Shown here in pieces: positions 24,078 through 32,890 of a DNA stretch of 34,749 nt (position 1 is its first letter; the number at the start of each line of letters is the position of its first letter). Source of the DNA: JAFMKE01 sp964655225 (GTDB lineage Bacteria > Bacteroidota > Bacteroidia > Chitinophagales > UBA8649); NCBI GenBank assembly GCA_964655225.1, contig CAZZMB010000024.1, positions 1 through 34,749 on the forward strand. Reading direction: 5' to 3'. The notes beneath the pieces were generated by a model that saw only the letters and a program-made list of their open reading frames with translations, did not search any database and was not told the DNA's origin. The position numbers and the translations under genes are program-made.

Positions 24078-24106
24078 TATTAACAATTTAGCATATGTTG
24101 TTAATA
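24078..24106. repeat. Perfect 9-bp inverted repeat between the dtxR-type and ppx genes
   Basis: TATTAACAA (24078-24086) and TTGTTAATA (24098-24106) are exact inverted copies separated by 11 nt, in the 120-bp divergent spacer. It looks like a regulator-binding site rather than a terminator, since no T-tract follows. Confidence 0.5.
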
Positions 24107-24158
24107 CTTAAGTGAGTTTCACTTTGGTATAGCAAGTGCAAAATGGCATATTTAGTAT

Positions 24159-25034
24159 ATGAAAATGAAGAAAATTGCAGCTATTGACATTGGCTCAAAT
24201 GCAATGCGCTTATTGATTAATAATGTCATTGAGTATGAAGGAAGAAAATTATTTAAAAAAGTAGATATCGTTCGAGTTCCAATTCGTTTGGGTACTGAAG
24301 CGTTTATAGAGCAAAAGATAAGTGACTACACCCGAAATCGTTTGCTAAATGCCCTGCATGCCTTCAAACATCTAATGGAAGCACAGCAGGTTGCCATATA
24401 TCGGGGATGCGCCACCAGTGCGATGAGAGAAGCTAAAAATGGTGCTGATATTATCCAACAAATTAAAGAAGAAACCGGACTGAAGATTGAAATAATCAAC
24501 GGTAAAGAAGAGGCTGCAATCATCTATGCAAACCACATTGAAAAATTAATCGATGATAAGCAGGCATATCTTTATGTAGATGTGGGGGGCGGTAGCACTG
24601 AAATTACTTACTTCAAAAATGGCAATGTAGCGAATTCTCGCTCTTTCAATATAGGTACAATCCGTATTCTCAATGATATGGTGAATACAGCTAAATGGGA
24701 GGATTTGCATGCATGGCTAGATGACATTTTAAAAGGGCAAGATATTCAATTAATTGGCTCCGGCGGTAATATTAATAAAGTGGCTAAAATTTCTAAAAAA
24801 GACCCCAAAGAGCCATTAAGCTACGATTACATTAAAGGATATTATGATACCCTTAAATCGTATACCTATGAAGAGCGTGTTTTAAAATTAGACCTCAACC
24901 CAGATAGAGCAGATGTTATTATTCCCGCTATGAAGATTTTTGTTAATATCATGAAGTGGACAAAATCCAAGCAAATTTATGTCCCAAAAGTTGGATTGGC
25001 AGATGGAATTATCAAGCAATTAGCTGAAGTTTAA
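24159..25034 (+). CDS. Ppx/GppA-family phosphatase
   Basis: A 291-residue protein of the actin-like ATPase fold. IAAIDIGSNAMRLLI (about 6-20) is phosphate-loop 1, and DVGGGSTEITYF (about 141-152) is loop 2; a later LIGSGGNINKVA is a third nucleotide/phosphate motif. Ppx removes terminal phosphate from polyphosphate and GppA converts pppGpp to ppGpp; which one applies cannot be decided here. The length covers only the core domains, without the C-terminal helical region of E. coli Ppx, as is usual in this phylum. Two ATGs (24159 and 24165) are possible starts. It is divergent from the DtxR-type gene and separated from glyQS by 93 bp. Confidence 0.93.
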   Translation: MKMKKIAAIDIGSNAMRLLINNVIEYEGRKLFKKVDIVRVPIRLGTEAFIEQKISDYTRNRLLNALHAFKHLMEAQQVAIYRGCATSAMREAKNGADIIQQIKEETGLKIEIINGKEEAAIIYANHIEKLIDDKQAYLYVDVGGGSTEITYFKNGNVANSRSFNIGTIRILNDMVNTAKWEDLHAWLDDILKGQDIQLIGSGGNINKVAKISKKDPKEPLSYDYIKGYYDTLKSYTYEERVLKLDLNPDRADVIIPAMKIFVNIMKWTKSKQIYVPKVGLADGIIKQLAEV

Positions 25035-25098
25035 ACACTACTTAGCTTTTTAGTAAAAGAATATTCTATGTTTAGATATGTCTCTTCATCAATTTCAT

Positions 25099-25106
25099 TA
25101 AATTTG
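25099..25106 (+). promoter_or_regulatory. Bacteroidota -7 element (TAAATTTG) for glyQS
   Basis: TAAATTTG ends 21 bp before the glyQS ATG at 25128 and matches TAnnTTTG. Confidence 0.5.
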
Positions 25107-25127
25107 AAGCCTTAACCCACAAAAAAT

Positions 25128-26663
25128 ATGGCTCAGCAAGACGATTTATTCAAAAATATAGTTTCACATGCCAAGGAATATGGCTTTGTTTTTCAATCTT
25201 CAGAAATCTATGATGGCCTTGGAGCAGTATATGATTATGGACCAAATGGAAGTGAGTTAAAAAATAACATTAAAACCTATTGGTGGAAAGCGATGGTTCA
25301 AATGCATGAAAACATTGTTGGTCTTGACTCTGCCATTTTTATGGACCCTCAAGTTTGGAAAGCTAGCGGACATGTTGACGCATTTAACGACCCGCTAATT
25401 GATAATAAGGATAGTAAGAAAAGGTATCGTGCCGATGTTTTAGTAGAAGATCACATCGAAAAAATTAATCAAAAAATTTTGAAGGATGTAAGCAAAGCGG
25501 CTAAACGTTTTGGAGAAGATTTTAATGAAGAGGAGTTTCGATCAACTCATCCGAATGTAACGAGAAGGCAAGAAGAAATTAATAGCATTGAAGCGAGGAT
25601 GAAAGCTGCTTTAGAGAATGAAGATCTAGTAGATTTCAAAGCTTTAATCGAAGACTTAGGTATCGCTTGCCCTGTTTCCGGAAGTAAGAATTGGACCGAT
25701 GTGCGTCAATTTAATTTGATGTTCAACACCCAATTGGGTAACATTGCAGGAGAAGAAGGTAAGTTATACCTCCGACCAGAAACCGCTCAAGGAATTTTTG
25801 TCAACTTCCTAAATGTATTGAATACCTCTCGTCAGCGAATCCCTTTTGGTATTGCCCAGATTGGTAAAGCCTTCAGAAATGAAATCGTTGCGCGACAGTT
25901 CATATTTAGAATGCGTGAATTCGAACAAATGGAAATGCAATTCTTTGTACGACCAGGCGAACAAGAAAAATGGTATACATATTGGAAAGAAGCTCGATTG
26001 AAGTGGCATAAAGCTTTGAGTTTGGGTGATGAAAACTATCGTTTTCACGACCATCTAAAACCTGCTCACTATGCAGATAATGCCTTGGATATTGAATTTA
26101 ACTTCCCCTTTGGTTTCAAAGAATTAGAAGGAGTGCATTCACGTACAGATTTTGATTTGACCCAGCACCAAGAATTAAGTGGTAAAAAGCTGCAATACTT
26201 TGATCCTGAACTGCAAGAAAGTTATGTCCCCTATGTGGTCGAGACCTCAATCGGTCTGGATAGAATGTTTCTAGCCACCTTGAGTTCCTGTTATAAAAAT
26301 GAAGATTTAGGTGAAGGTAATTCGCGTGTAGTTTTGGCCTTACCTCCTGTTTTAGCCCCAGTTAAAGTAGCCATTTTCCCATTAACCAAAAAAGACGGCT
26401 TACCGGATAAGGCTCGAGAAATATTCAATCAACTTCGTTTAGACTTGAACTGTCAATATGAGGAGAAGGACAATATCGGAAAACGCTACCGTCGGCAAGA
26501 TGCTATCGGGACGCCATATTGCATTACTGTAGACCATCAAACTTTGGAAGACAACACCGTCACCATTCGGGAAAGAGACTCCATGGAACAAGAACGTATC
26601 TCTATCGATCAAGTCAAGCAAGTAGCCTTAGAAAAATGCAGCTGGGGAAAGGTGCTACAGTAG
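25128..26663 (+). CDS. glyQS: Glycine--tRNA ligase, single-chain (dimeric) type
   Basis: A 511-residue class II synthetase that charges tRNA-Gly with glycine. Motif-level evidence: FVFQSSEIYDGLGAVYDYGP (about 20-39), FMDPQVWKASGHVDAF (about 71-86), the motif 2 region RPETAQGIFVNF and GKAFRNEI, the glycine-site FEQMEMQFF, and motif 3 ETSIGLDRMFLA. The C-terminal anticodon-binding domain (about 410-505) begins APVKVAIFPL and includes GKRYRRQDAIGTPYC. This is the archaeal/eukaryotic-like alpha2 type, common in Bacteroidota, not the alpha2beta2 GlyQ/GlyS pair. It has its own promoter. Nothing unusual was seen in the sequence. Confidence 0.97.
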   Translation: MAQQDDLFKNIVSHAKEYGFVFQSSEIYDGLGAVYDYGPNGSELKNNIKTYWWKAMVQMHENIVGLDSAIFMDPQVWKASGHVDAFNDPLIDNKDSKKRYRADVLVEDHIEKINQKILKDVSKAAKRFGEDFNEEEFRSTHPNVTRRQEEINSIEARMKAALENEDLVDFKALIEDLGIACPVSGSKNWTDVRQFNLMFNTQLGNIAGEEGKLYLRPETAQGIFVNFLNVLNTSRQRIPFGIAQIGKAFRNEIVARQFIFRMREFEQMEMQFFVRPGEQEKWYTYWKEARLKWHKALSLGDENYRFHDHLKPAHYADNALDIEFNFPFGFKELEGVHSRTDFDLTQHQELSGKKLQYFDPELQESYVPYVVETSIGLDRMFLATLSSCYKNEDLGEGNSRVVLALPPVLAPVKVAIFPLTKKDGLPDKAREIFNQLRLDLNCQYEEKDNIGKRYRRQDAIGTPYCITVDHQTLEDNTVTIRERDSMEQERISIDQVKQVALEKCSWGKVLQ

Positions 26664-26766
26664 ACATATTTTTTTTCTAGATGGCCGCTAATAAGTGTAT
26701 TAATCATCTAAATTTTAAAAGCTTTTTGACTTATATTAATTTGTGATCACCAGCAAGATCAACTCA

Positions 26767-27693
26767 TTAAATGAGGTGCTTCTTTTGTTTCTTATTGAAG
26801 TGCCTATCCATTATGGGATGCAGAAAAACTGTAATTAGAATGATAAAAGCGCCGGAGTAAAACCACATATTTAAGAACTGGTTTTCTGCAAAAAAGACAA
26901 TGGCTAAAGCTATTCCATAAATTGGCTCCATATTCAGAATCAAATTAGACGTAAACGCACTCATATTTTTAAGCGCTTCCATTTCTAACGAAAAAGCAAT
27001 ATTTGTGCATACCACAGCCAATAGTAGTAAGTATAAAACATCATTCCCACCTGGAACCAATTGAAAATCCACACCAGAGAATACCAAATAAGGTACCAAG
27101 AGACTTAAAAAGATAAAGCCTCCTATCATTTGAAAGAAAGTAACCACGGAAGGGCTATTATCCTTGACGTATTTTTTATTTAAAACTGAAAAAAGTGCTG
27201 CAAAGAACGCAGCAACCACGCCCAAAGCCATGGCTTGTATATAACTAGACTGCCATGAAAATACTTGATCAGGATTGGACTTTGCAATAAAACCCAAACC
27301 AACAAGAACTAAAAGACCGATAAAAAGTTCACGTTTTTTAAATTTCTCTTTAAACACGAGTGGCTCTATAAATGCAGCAAACAAGGTAATTGTTCCAAAG
27401 GTAGCCAAAGCAAGGGATGCACTATTCCCAACCTTAATACAACCATAAAATGCTAGCCAATGTATAGCCACCAAAGAGCCAATCAATAAAAACTGTATCC
27501 ACACAGGCTTCGCTGTTTGTTTTAACTTTTTAATGAAATTAGGAAAGAATAAAAAAACAAATGCAGCAATCCACATGCGATGCCAAACCAAGTTCAAACT
27601 CCCAAGATTAATGAGCTTCCCAAGAATAGCCGTAAAACCAAACAAGAAAGTAGCTATATGCATGTACCCTATCGCCTTATTTTCTACTTTCAT
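26767..27693 (-). CDS. EamA/DMT-family transporter
   Basis: A 308-residue inner-membrane protein with ten predicted helices arranged as two EamA repeats (about 8-137 and 150-290). The early helix FLFGFTAILGKLI, LVWHRMWIAAFVF and, in the second repeat, NLILNMEPIYGIALAIVFF are typical of drug/metabolite exporters. The substrate is unknown (amino acids or metabolites are usual). The C-terminus is basic, ending NKKQKKHLI. It converges with glyQS across a 103-bp gap in which I see no good terminator, and starts 147 bp before the end of the aldolase terminator region. No TAnnTTTG match was found in front of it. Confidence 0.92.
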   Translation of the reverse strand: MKVENKAIGYMHIATFLFGFTAILGKLINLGSLNLVWHRMWIAAFVFLFFPNFIKKLKQTAKPVWIQFLLIGSLVAIHWLAFYGCIKVGNSASLALATFGTITLFAAFIEPLVFKEKFKKRELFIGLLVLVGLGFIAKSNPDQVFSWQSSYIQAMALGVVAAFFAALFSVLNKKYVKDNSPSVVTFFQMIGGFIFLSLLVPYLVFSGVDFQLVPGGNDVLYLLLLAVVCTNIAFSLEMEALKNMSAFTSNLILNMEPIYGIALAIVFFAENQFLNMWFYSGAFIILITVFLHPIMDRHFNKKQKKHLI

Positions 27694-27786
27694 TGATCAT
27701 TATTTGTACTGTAAGATATTAGATTTAAGCTGTTTCTTAACAATTGTTCAAGGCCTATTTCTTTAAGGTATCTCTATTCAAACAAA

Positions 27787-27813
27787 AATTCCTCCGTCAA
27801 TGACGGAGGAATT
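27787..27813 (-). terminator. Intrinsic terminator of the aldolase gene
   Basis: AATTCCTCCGTCA (27787-27799) and TGACGGAGGAATT (27801-27813) form a strong hairpin. Read on the minus strand it is followed by TTTTTGTT, which makes it a terminator for the gene at 27847-28500. The plus-strand side has no good T-tract. Confidence 0.85.
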
Positions 27814-27846
27814 ATAAATTATATACTTAGAATCTCGGTTCTTATA

Positions 27847-28500
27847 TTATCCCATTTTCTTAGCGTCTTCTAAAAACTTGGCCAAGCCGATGTCTGTTAA
27901 TGGATGCTTAAATAAACCTTCGATACTCTTTAATGGGCAAGTAGCAATATCTGCACCGGCTTCAGCACATTGAACGATATGCAAGGGTGATCGAATAGAT
28001 GCCGCTAATATCTCCGTAACAAAACCATAATTCTCATATACTTGCACAATTTGTTCAATCAATTGAACACCATCCCAGTTACTATCATCGATCCGACCAA
28101 TAAACGGGGATACCATAGTTGCTCCTGCTTTTGCTGCTAGTAAGGCTTGACCTGCTGAAAACACCAAAGTACAATTTGTTTTGATCCCTTTATCCGAAAA
28201 ATACTTAATCGCTTTAATACCCTCTTTTATCATCGGTACTTTAACCACAATATTCTTGTGCAATTTAGCCAAGGCCTCTCCCTCTCTAACAATTCCATCA
28301 AAATCAGTACTTAACACTTCAGCACTTACCGGGCCATCTACTATATTGCAAATATCTACATAGTGCTTCAACACTGCAGCTTCACCTTTAATTCCTTCTT
28401 TAGCCATTAAGGACGGATTGGTAGTTACTCCATCCAAAACGCCTAATGCTTCAGCTTCTTTAATCTGTTCTAAATTTGCGGTATCAATAAAAAATTTCAT
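27847..28500 (-). CDS. fsa: Fructose-6-phosphate aldolase / transaldolase-like protein (TIGR00875)
   Basis: A 217-residue short transaldolase-family protein. MKFFIDTANLEQIKEA opens it, TTNPSLMAKEG (26-36) is the family signature, and the Schiff-base Lys87 is in NIVVKVPM. FIGRIDD and ILAASIRSP mark later barrel strands. Short members act either as fructose-6-phosphate aldolase or as transaldolase (sedoheptulose-7-phosphate plus glyceraldehyde-3-phosphate exchange). In Bacteroidota such genes commonly serve as the transaldolase of the pentose-phosphate pathway. The gene has both a -7 element (28528-28521) and a strong terminator, so it is monocistronic. Length is normal. Confidence 0.95.
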   Translation of the reverse strand: MKFFIDTANLEQIKEAEALGVLDGVTTNPSLMAKEGIKGEAAVLKHYVDICNIVDGPVSAEVLSTDFDGIVREGEALAKLHKNIVVKVPMIKEGIKAIKYFSDKGIKTNCTLVFSAGQALLAAKAGATMVSPFIGRIDDSNWDGVQLIEQIVQVYENYGFVTEILAASIRSPLHIVQCAEAGADIATCPLKSIEGLFKHPLTDIGLAKFLEDAKKMG

Positions 28501-28520
28501 TTGGGTATCATTTGTTTCCG

Positions 28521-28528
28521 CAAAACTA
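28521..28528 (-). promoter_or_regulatory. Bacteroidota -7 element (TAGTTTTG) for the aldolase gene
   Basis: TAGTTTTG on the minus strand, followed by C, ends 20 bp before the ATG at 28500. Confidence 0.55.
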
Positions 28529-28613
28529 ACCCGCGCAAGAGTAAGGAAAGAAAAAAGTAATTAACAAGAGTTGAAAAGCTCCATTGAATGAAAAGGAAGC
28601 ATAAAAAAACGAG

Positions 28614-28621
28614 TAACTTTG
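28614..28621 (+). promoter_or_regulatory. Bacteroidota -7 element (TAACTTTG) for pyrC
   Basis: TAACTTTG ends 17 bp before the ATG at 28639. It lies inside the longer upstream open frame (from 28588), which it therefore excludes from the protein. Confidence 0.6.
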
Positions 28622-28638
28622 TCCAACAAGTAAATATT

Positions 28639-29979
28639 ATGAATAACTTCTTAATAAAACAAGCTAAAATCGTCAATGAAGGCAAAACATTTACCGGTGA
28701 TGTGTGGATAAAAGACCAGCGGATTCAAAAAATAGCTACACAAATAGACAATGTATTTCAAGCAGAAGAAATAAATGGTGAAGGAAAGTTCTTGCTGCCT
28801 GGTGTTATTGATGACCAAGTGCATTTCAGAGAGCCTGGGCTTACACATAAAGCGGAGATTTATACAGAAGCGAAAGCTGCAGTAGCAGGAGGTACCACTT
28901 CCTTTATGGAAATGCCCAATACCAAACCAAGTTCGACCACGCAGCAAAGATTAGAAGATAAATACCATGTAGCTTCTCAAACTTCTTTAGCCAATTACTC
29001 CTTTTTTATGGGTGGTGCCAATGATAACTATGATGAGGTCATGCGAACAGATTTATCCAAAGTATGTGGCTTGAAAATCTTTATGGGAAGCAGCACTGGA
29101 AATATGTTGGTGGATAATGAGAAAGCGCTAAAGAACTACTTTTGCAACTTTGAAGGCCTTATCGCTACTCATTGCGAAGATGAATATACCGTTAGAGCGA
29201 ATGAAGCAAAAGCTAGAGAAAAATACGGCGAGTTGGTTCCTTTCTTTATGCACCCAGTTATTCGTGATGAAGAGGCCTGCTACCTGTCTTCATCTAAGGC
29301 AATAGAATTAGCAAAAAAATGTAATACTCGCCTGCACATTCTTCATATTTCTACTGCAAGAGAGCTGTCGCTTTTTACCAATAAAATTCCTTTAGAAGAA
29401 AAAAGAATCACCGCTGAAGTTTGTGTGCACCACTTATGGTTTGATAGTGAAGACTACTATATTTTTGGAAGCCGAATTAAATGTAATCCTGCTATCAAAA
29501 TAAAGTCTAACCGCTACGCTTTAATGGATGCCCTATTGGATGACCGCCTAGACATAATTGCTACCGATCATGCTCCTCACACCCTAAACGAAAAAAGAAG
29601 CAGCTACTTTCAAGCTCCATCTGGCCTGCCCTTAGTTCAACACAGTTTAAACATGATGCTAGATTTTCATCAACAAGGAAAAATCAGCCTAGAGAAAGTT
29701 GTTGAAAAAATGAGTCATGCACCTGCCAAATGTTTTCAAATTGAAGACCGAGGATATATTCGTGAAGGGTATTATGCAGATTTAGTCTTGGTCGATATGC
29801 AAGAAAAAAATTATGTTTCAAAAGGAACGATTCACTACAAATGCAATTGGAGCCCATTGGAAGGACACATTTTCAGAAATACGGTGACGCACACATTTGT
29901 GAGTGGTCATTTAGCCTATGAAAATGGGAAGTTCAATGAAAATAGCAAGGGAGAAAGATTAACATTCGCGAGAAATTAA
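28639..29979 (+). CDS. pyrC: Dihydroorotase
   Basis: A 446-residue amidohydrolase that closes carbamoyl-aspartate to dihydroorotate in pyrimidine synthesis. The metal region near the start reads GVIDDQVHFREPGLTHKAE (55-73), where the first His of the usual H-x-H is Gln60 and His62 is kept. GTTSFMEMPNTKPSS, LKIFMGSSTGNML, EVCVHHLWF and IATDHAPHT carry the remaining metal and substrate residues. Gln at that position is, from memory, common in Bacteroidota dihydroorotases. The ATG at 28639 is chosen because the promoter at 28614-28621 sits within the upstream extension. fmt follows after 16 bp, so they probably share an mRNA. Confidence 0.93.
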   Translation: MNNFLIKQAKIVNEGKTFTGDVWIKDQRIQKIATQIDNVFQAEEINGEGKFLLPGVIDDQVHFREPGLTHKAEIYTEAKAAVAGGTTSFMEMPNTKPSSTTQQRLEDKYHVASQTSLANYSFFMGGANDNYDEVMRTDLSKVCGLKIFMGSSTGNMLVDNEKALKNYFCNFEGLIATHCEDEYTVRANEAKAREKYGELVPFFMHPVIRDEEACYLSSSKAIELAKKCNTRLHILHISTARELSLFTNKIPLEEKRITAEVCVHHLWFDSEDYYIFGSRIKCNPAIKIKSNRYALMDALLDDRLDIIATDHAPHTLNEKRSSYFQAPSGLPLVQHSLNMMLDFHQQGKISLEKVVEKMSHAPAKCFQIEDRGYIREGYYADLVLVDMQEKNYVSKGTIHYKCNWSPLEGHIFRNTVTHTFVSGHLAYENGKFNENSKGERLTFARN

Positions 29980-29995
29980 ATTAACAAAACCTGAT

Positions 29996-30943
29996 ATGTC
30001 TAAGATAGAACGAATAGTATTTATGGGGACACCAGAATTTGCTGTTGCAAGTTTAAGGGCTATCGTAGAAGCGGGATACAACGTAGTAGGTGTGGTTACC
30101 GCTCCGGACAAACCTGCCGGTCGCGGAAGAAAACTTAAAGAAAGTGATATCAAAGTCTATGCGAAAAGTCAAAACCTTCAAATCCTTCAGCCGACCAATT
30201 TAAAAAATGAAGATTTCTTAGAAAAGTTACGTGCTTTGCGTGCCGACTTACAAGTTATTGTAGCGTTTCGCATGTTGCCTGTTGTTGTTTGGGACATGCC
30301 CCCATTAGGTTCTATAAATGTGCATGGTTCGCTGCTGCCAAACTACCGGGGTGCAGCACCTATTCATTGGGCAGTAATTAATGGAGAAAAAGAAACAGGT
30401 GTAAGCACCTTTTTTCTGCAACAAGAAATTGATACGGGAAATATCATTGGGCAAGCCAAAACCGATATTGAACCGGATAACACCACCGGTGAGGTTTACT
30501 ACAAACTCATGCACTTGGGAGCTAAATTATTGCTAGAGACACTTGAAAATATTGAAAAGGAAGATTACAAAGAAATCCCACAAGACCTTAGCTTAACCAT
30601 TCAACATGCACCCAAAATTTTTAAAGAACATTGTTTGGTTGATTGGTCAAAACAAGCAAAAGACATCCATAATTTGATCAGAGGATTAAATCCCTTCCCT
30701 ACAGCTTTTACTGTGCTCCATGGAAAAGTCATAAAAATCCAAACCAGCAAATTAATTGACTCTGAGCAAACGCTCAAGCCCGGAGAAATTTCTATTGTAA
30801 ATAAACATCTCTTGGTTGGGACGGGTAGCCAGCCGATCCAACTGATAGGTCTGCAAATGGAAGGAAAGAAACGTTCAAGTGCCAATGACTTTATCAATGC
30901 TTACCTCCAAGAAGAGGCTAGATACAACTTTACCAATCAATAG
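29996..30943 (+). CDS. fmt: Methionyl-tRNA formyltransferase
   Basis: A 315-residue enzyme that formylates initiator Met-tRNA with 10-formyl-tetrahydrofolate. VFMGTPEFAVASL (about 8-20) opens the Rossmann domain, followed by APDKPAGRGRKL. The folate/catalytic segment SLLPNYRGAAPIHWAVINGE lies at about 112-131, with the catalytic Asn, His and Asp positions present (NVHGSLLPNYRG, QEIDTG). The C-terminal OB-like domain (about 208-305) contains IRGLNPFPTAFT. Length and motifs are standard. It lies 16 bp after pyrC and converges on the alpha/beta hydrolase operon with a 54-bp gap in which I see no clear hairpin. Confidence 0.97.
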   Translation: MSKIERIVFMGTPEFAVASLRAIVEAGYNVVGVVTAPDKPAGRGRKLKESDIKVYAKSQNLQILQPTNLKNEDFLEKLRALRADLQVIVAFRMLPVVVWDMPPLGSINVHGSLLPNYRGAAPIHWAVINGEKETGVSTFFLQQEIDTGNIIGQAKTDIEPDNTTGEVYYKLMHLGAKLLLETLENIEKEDYKEIPQDLSLTIQHAPKIFKEHCLVDWSKQAKDIHNLIRGLNPFPTAFTVLHGKVIKIQTSKLIDSEQTLKPGEISIVNKHLLVGTGSQPIQLIGLQMEGKKRSSANDFINAYLQEEARYNFTNQ

Positions 30944-30997
30944 TTCATTCAAAAGAAGCAGGAGCATAATACTAAGTCGCAAGTTTTTTGTTTCTGC

Positions 30998-31936
30998 CTA
31001 CCCATGAGTTGCGCCCTGCGCAAAACTCAACCAATCCTCAACGAACTTATTGCTATACTCAACTTGCGGATAATGCCCACAATTAGAATAAATTTTTGTT
31101 TGGGAATTTGGGATATCTTCAGCAAATTTTGCTGCGTGATGCACAGGGATAACTTTATCGTGTTGACCCCACGCTATGAGGGTTGGCGTTTTTAAATGAT
31201 GTAGCTCCTTAGTTTTAGGATTAGAATCAAAACTTAACATTTGTATGAAATAAGCCAATGTACCTGCCGTATTAATCATATGATAATGGATATCAATCAA
31301 GGATTTGGTTCGATAAACCCTTTGCTTAATAACCATAGCCACATTTTTTTTTGCCATATTATATGGCATTCCTCTATGCAGTAAAAATTTAGGAATCAAA
31401 TGAAGCACCCCTTTAGATATATTATGCTTGACGACTTCCATTTCATATCCTGCACTCGCAATCAAGCACAAACTTTTAAGCTTTTGTTGGTTTTGTAGAG
31501 CAAATTCCCAAGAAACTAAACCACCAAGTGAATTTCCCATAAGATGAAACTCGCTCACCCCAAGTCCCTCAGTAAAATGATTCATAAATGCCCCGTAGTA
31601 TTCAACCGGTTCGCCATGTGGCTCAAAGTTTTTTGGAACATCACTTAAACCAAACCCAGGCAAATCTACTCGAACCACCCGATAAGATTGGCTAAGCCTT
31701 TGCACGATAGGGTCAAATATCTTGAAAGAATCCCCCAAGCCATGCACCATTATTAAGACATCCCCTTCACCCTGATCCGTATAGTGACAGGATAATCCAT
31801 GAAAATCAAAATACTGAGACTCGCTTAGCTGGTATTTTTCTCTGGCATGATTTAAGGAAATCGCATGATTCCTGCGAAAAAACACAGGTAAAACCAAGGC
31901 AAGAAAAAGTAAAAGAAGTATAAGTCCTGCAATCAT
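30998..31936 (-). CDS. Membrane-anchored alpha/beta hydrolase, downstream copy
   Basis: A 312-residue protein with an N-terminal membrane helix (MIAGLILLLLFLALVLPVFF) and an alpha/beta-hydrolase fold. HYTDQGEGDVLIMVHGLGDS leads to the oxyanion HG; the nucleophile elbow is GNSLGG with Ser136; WGQHDKVIP gives the Asp and CGHYPQVEY the His. It is a close relative of the gene just upstream (same length, same motifs, tandem arrangement), so the pair probably arose by duplication. The ATG at 31936 lies 5 bp after the upstream stop and is preferred over an in-frame TTG at 31969. Substrate unknown; the anchor places the enzyme at the membrane surface. Confidence 0.9.
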   Translation of the reverse strand: MIAGLILLLLFLALVLPVFFRRNHAISLNHAREKYQLSESQYFDFHGLSCHYTDQGEGDVLIMVHGLGDSFKIFDPIVQRLSQSYRVVRVDLPGFGLSDVPKNFEPHGEPVEYYGAFMNHFTEGLGVSEFHLMGNSLGGLVSWEFALQNQQKLKSLCLIASAGYEMEVVKHNISKGVLHLIPKFLLHRGMPYNMAKKNVAMVIKQRVYRTKSLIDIHYHMINTAGTLAYFIQMLSFDSNPKTKELHHLKTPTLIAWGQHDKVIPVHHAAKFAEDIPNSQTKIYSNCGHYPQVEYSNKFVEDWLSFAQGATHG

Positions 31937-31941
31937 TTTAT

Positions 31942-32880
31942 CTATATTTCTCGTACAAAATTTCTCCAATCACTAGCTACTTGCTTTGGATATTCCATTT
32001 GTGGTGTATGCCCACATTTTTCGTAAATTATCTTCTTGCTATTAGGTAAAAGCGCATCAAATTTATCCGCATGATCTACCGGCACAATTTGATCATCAAC
32101 TCCCCACAAAACTAAGCTAGGGCAATTTATCTGAGCGATTAACGCAGTGTCGGGAAGCACTGCACTACCGGCCATTTGCAACATCCAAGAGAAAGTACCT
32201 TCCTTATTTAGCATAATATAGTTTTTCTCAACTCGATCGAGATTAATTTTAGAATCATTACTAAAACATCTTTCCGCATTAGATTTAGACATACGAAATG
32301 GGACACCTTTATTAAAAATAAAGCCGCCAAATGGGCCAGTCATCCACCCCGTAGCCGCGCCTTTCACTTTCTCCATGCCAAAACCAGCGCTGTTTAACAA
32401 AGTAAGAGATAACAAACTGGTATCACTTTCCGCTGCTAAATCCCAGGCTATCCATCCGCCCATAGAGTTGCCCATTAAATGGTAATACTTTAGGTCAAGA
32501 AGATCAATACTGGATCGAATAAAGCGCTGATAATATGCAAAGAGCTCATCATTTTTCAAATCAATTTTTGGAACTTCTGAAAGTCCGAAAGCAGGTAAAT
32601 CAATGCAGATAATCCTATAGTCTTCTCTCAATTCTTCAGCGATAACGCTAAAGTTTTTATGAGAGCCACCAAAACCATGAATCATAAAAATGACTGTATC
32701 TCCGGCACCTTGATCCGTGTAATGAACTTCGATATCATTCCAGTTGTAGTACTTTGAATAACTAGATTCGCAGAGGGCTATAGCTTCCTGTCTGGAAACA
32801 ACATTATCCTTTCTAAATATTAGCAGTAAAGCCGGCACGAATACCAGGGCAAGCACAAAACCAAAAACCCACCTCTTCAT
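31942..32880 (-). CDS. Membrane-anchored alpha/beta hydrolase, upstream copy
   Basis: A 312-residue alpha/beta hydrolase. The N-terminal hydrophobic segment VFGFVLALVFVPALLLIF (about 5-22) is a membrane anchor or uncleaved signal. EVHYTDQGAGDTVIFMIHGF (51-70) precedes the oxyanion hole, GNSMGG contains Ser139, LWGVDDQIVP the acidic residue and CGHTPQMEYP the His. Together with its downstream twin it forms the end of an operon with CorA and a thioesterase. It starts 10 bp after the CorA stop. Esterase, lipase or epoxide-hydrolase-like activity cannot be told apart. Confidence 0.9.
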   Translation of the reverse strand: MKRWVFGFVLALVFVPALLLIFRKDNVVSRQEAIALCESSYSKYYNWNDIEVHYTDQGAGDTVIFMIHGFGGSHKNFSVIAEELREDYRIICIDLPAFGLSEVPKIDLKNDELFAYYQRFIRSSIDLLDLKYYHLMGNSMGGWIAWDLAAESDTSLLSLTLLNSAGFGMEKVKGAATGWMTGPFGGFIFNKGVPFRMSKSNAERCFSNDSKINLDRVEKNYIMLNKEGTFSWMLQMAGSAVLPDTALIAQINCPSLVLWGVDDQIVPVDHADKFDALLPNSKKIIYEKCGHTPQMEYPKQVASDWRNFVREI

Positions 32881-32890
32881 TACATATTAT

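Noticed and set aside
24068..24083. ATTAGA-N4-TATTAA as a third DtxR-type operator upstream of the dtxR-type gene
   Set aside because: It has three mismatches in twelve to the TTTAGA/TCTAAA half-sites, too weak to list as an operator by eye.
25071..25086. TTTAGA-N4-TCTCTT upstream of glyQS as a DtxR-type operator
   Set aside because: Only one half-site is intact and the gene is a housekeeping synthetase; likely chance in AT-rich DNA.
26664..26766. Hairpin between glyQS and the EamA gene
   Set aside because: TAGATG and CATCTA can pair only across a loop of about 20 nt and no T-tract follows, so it is not a convincing terminator.
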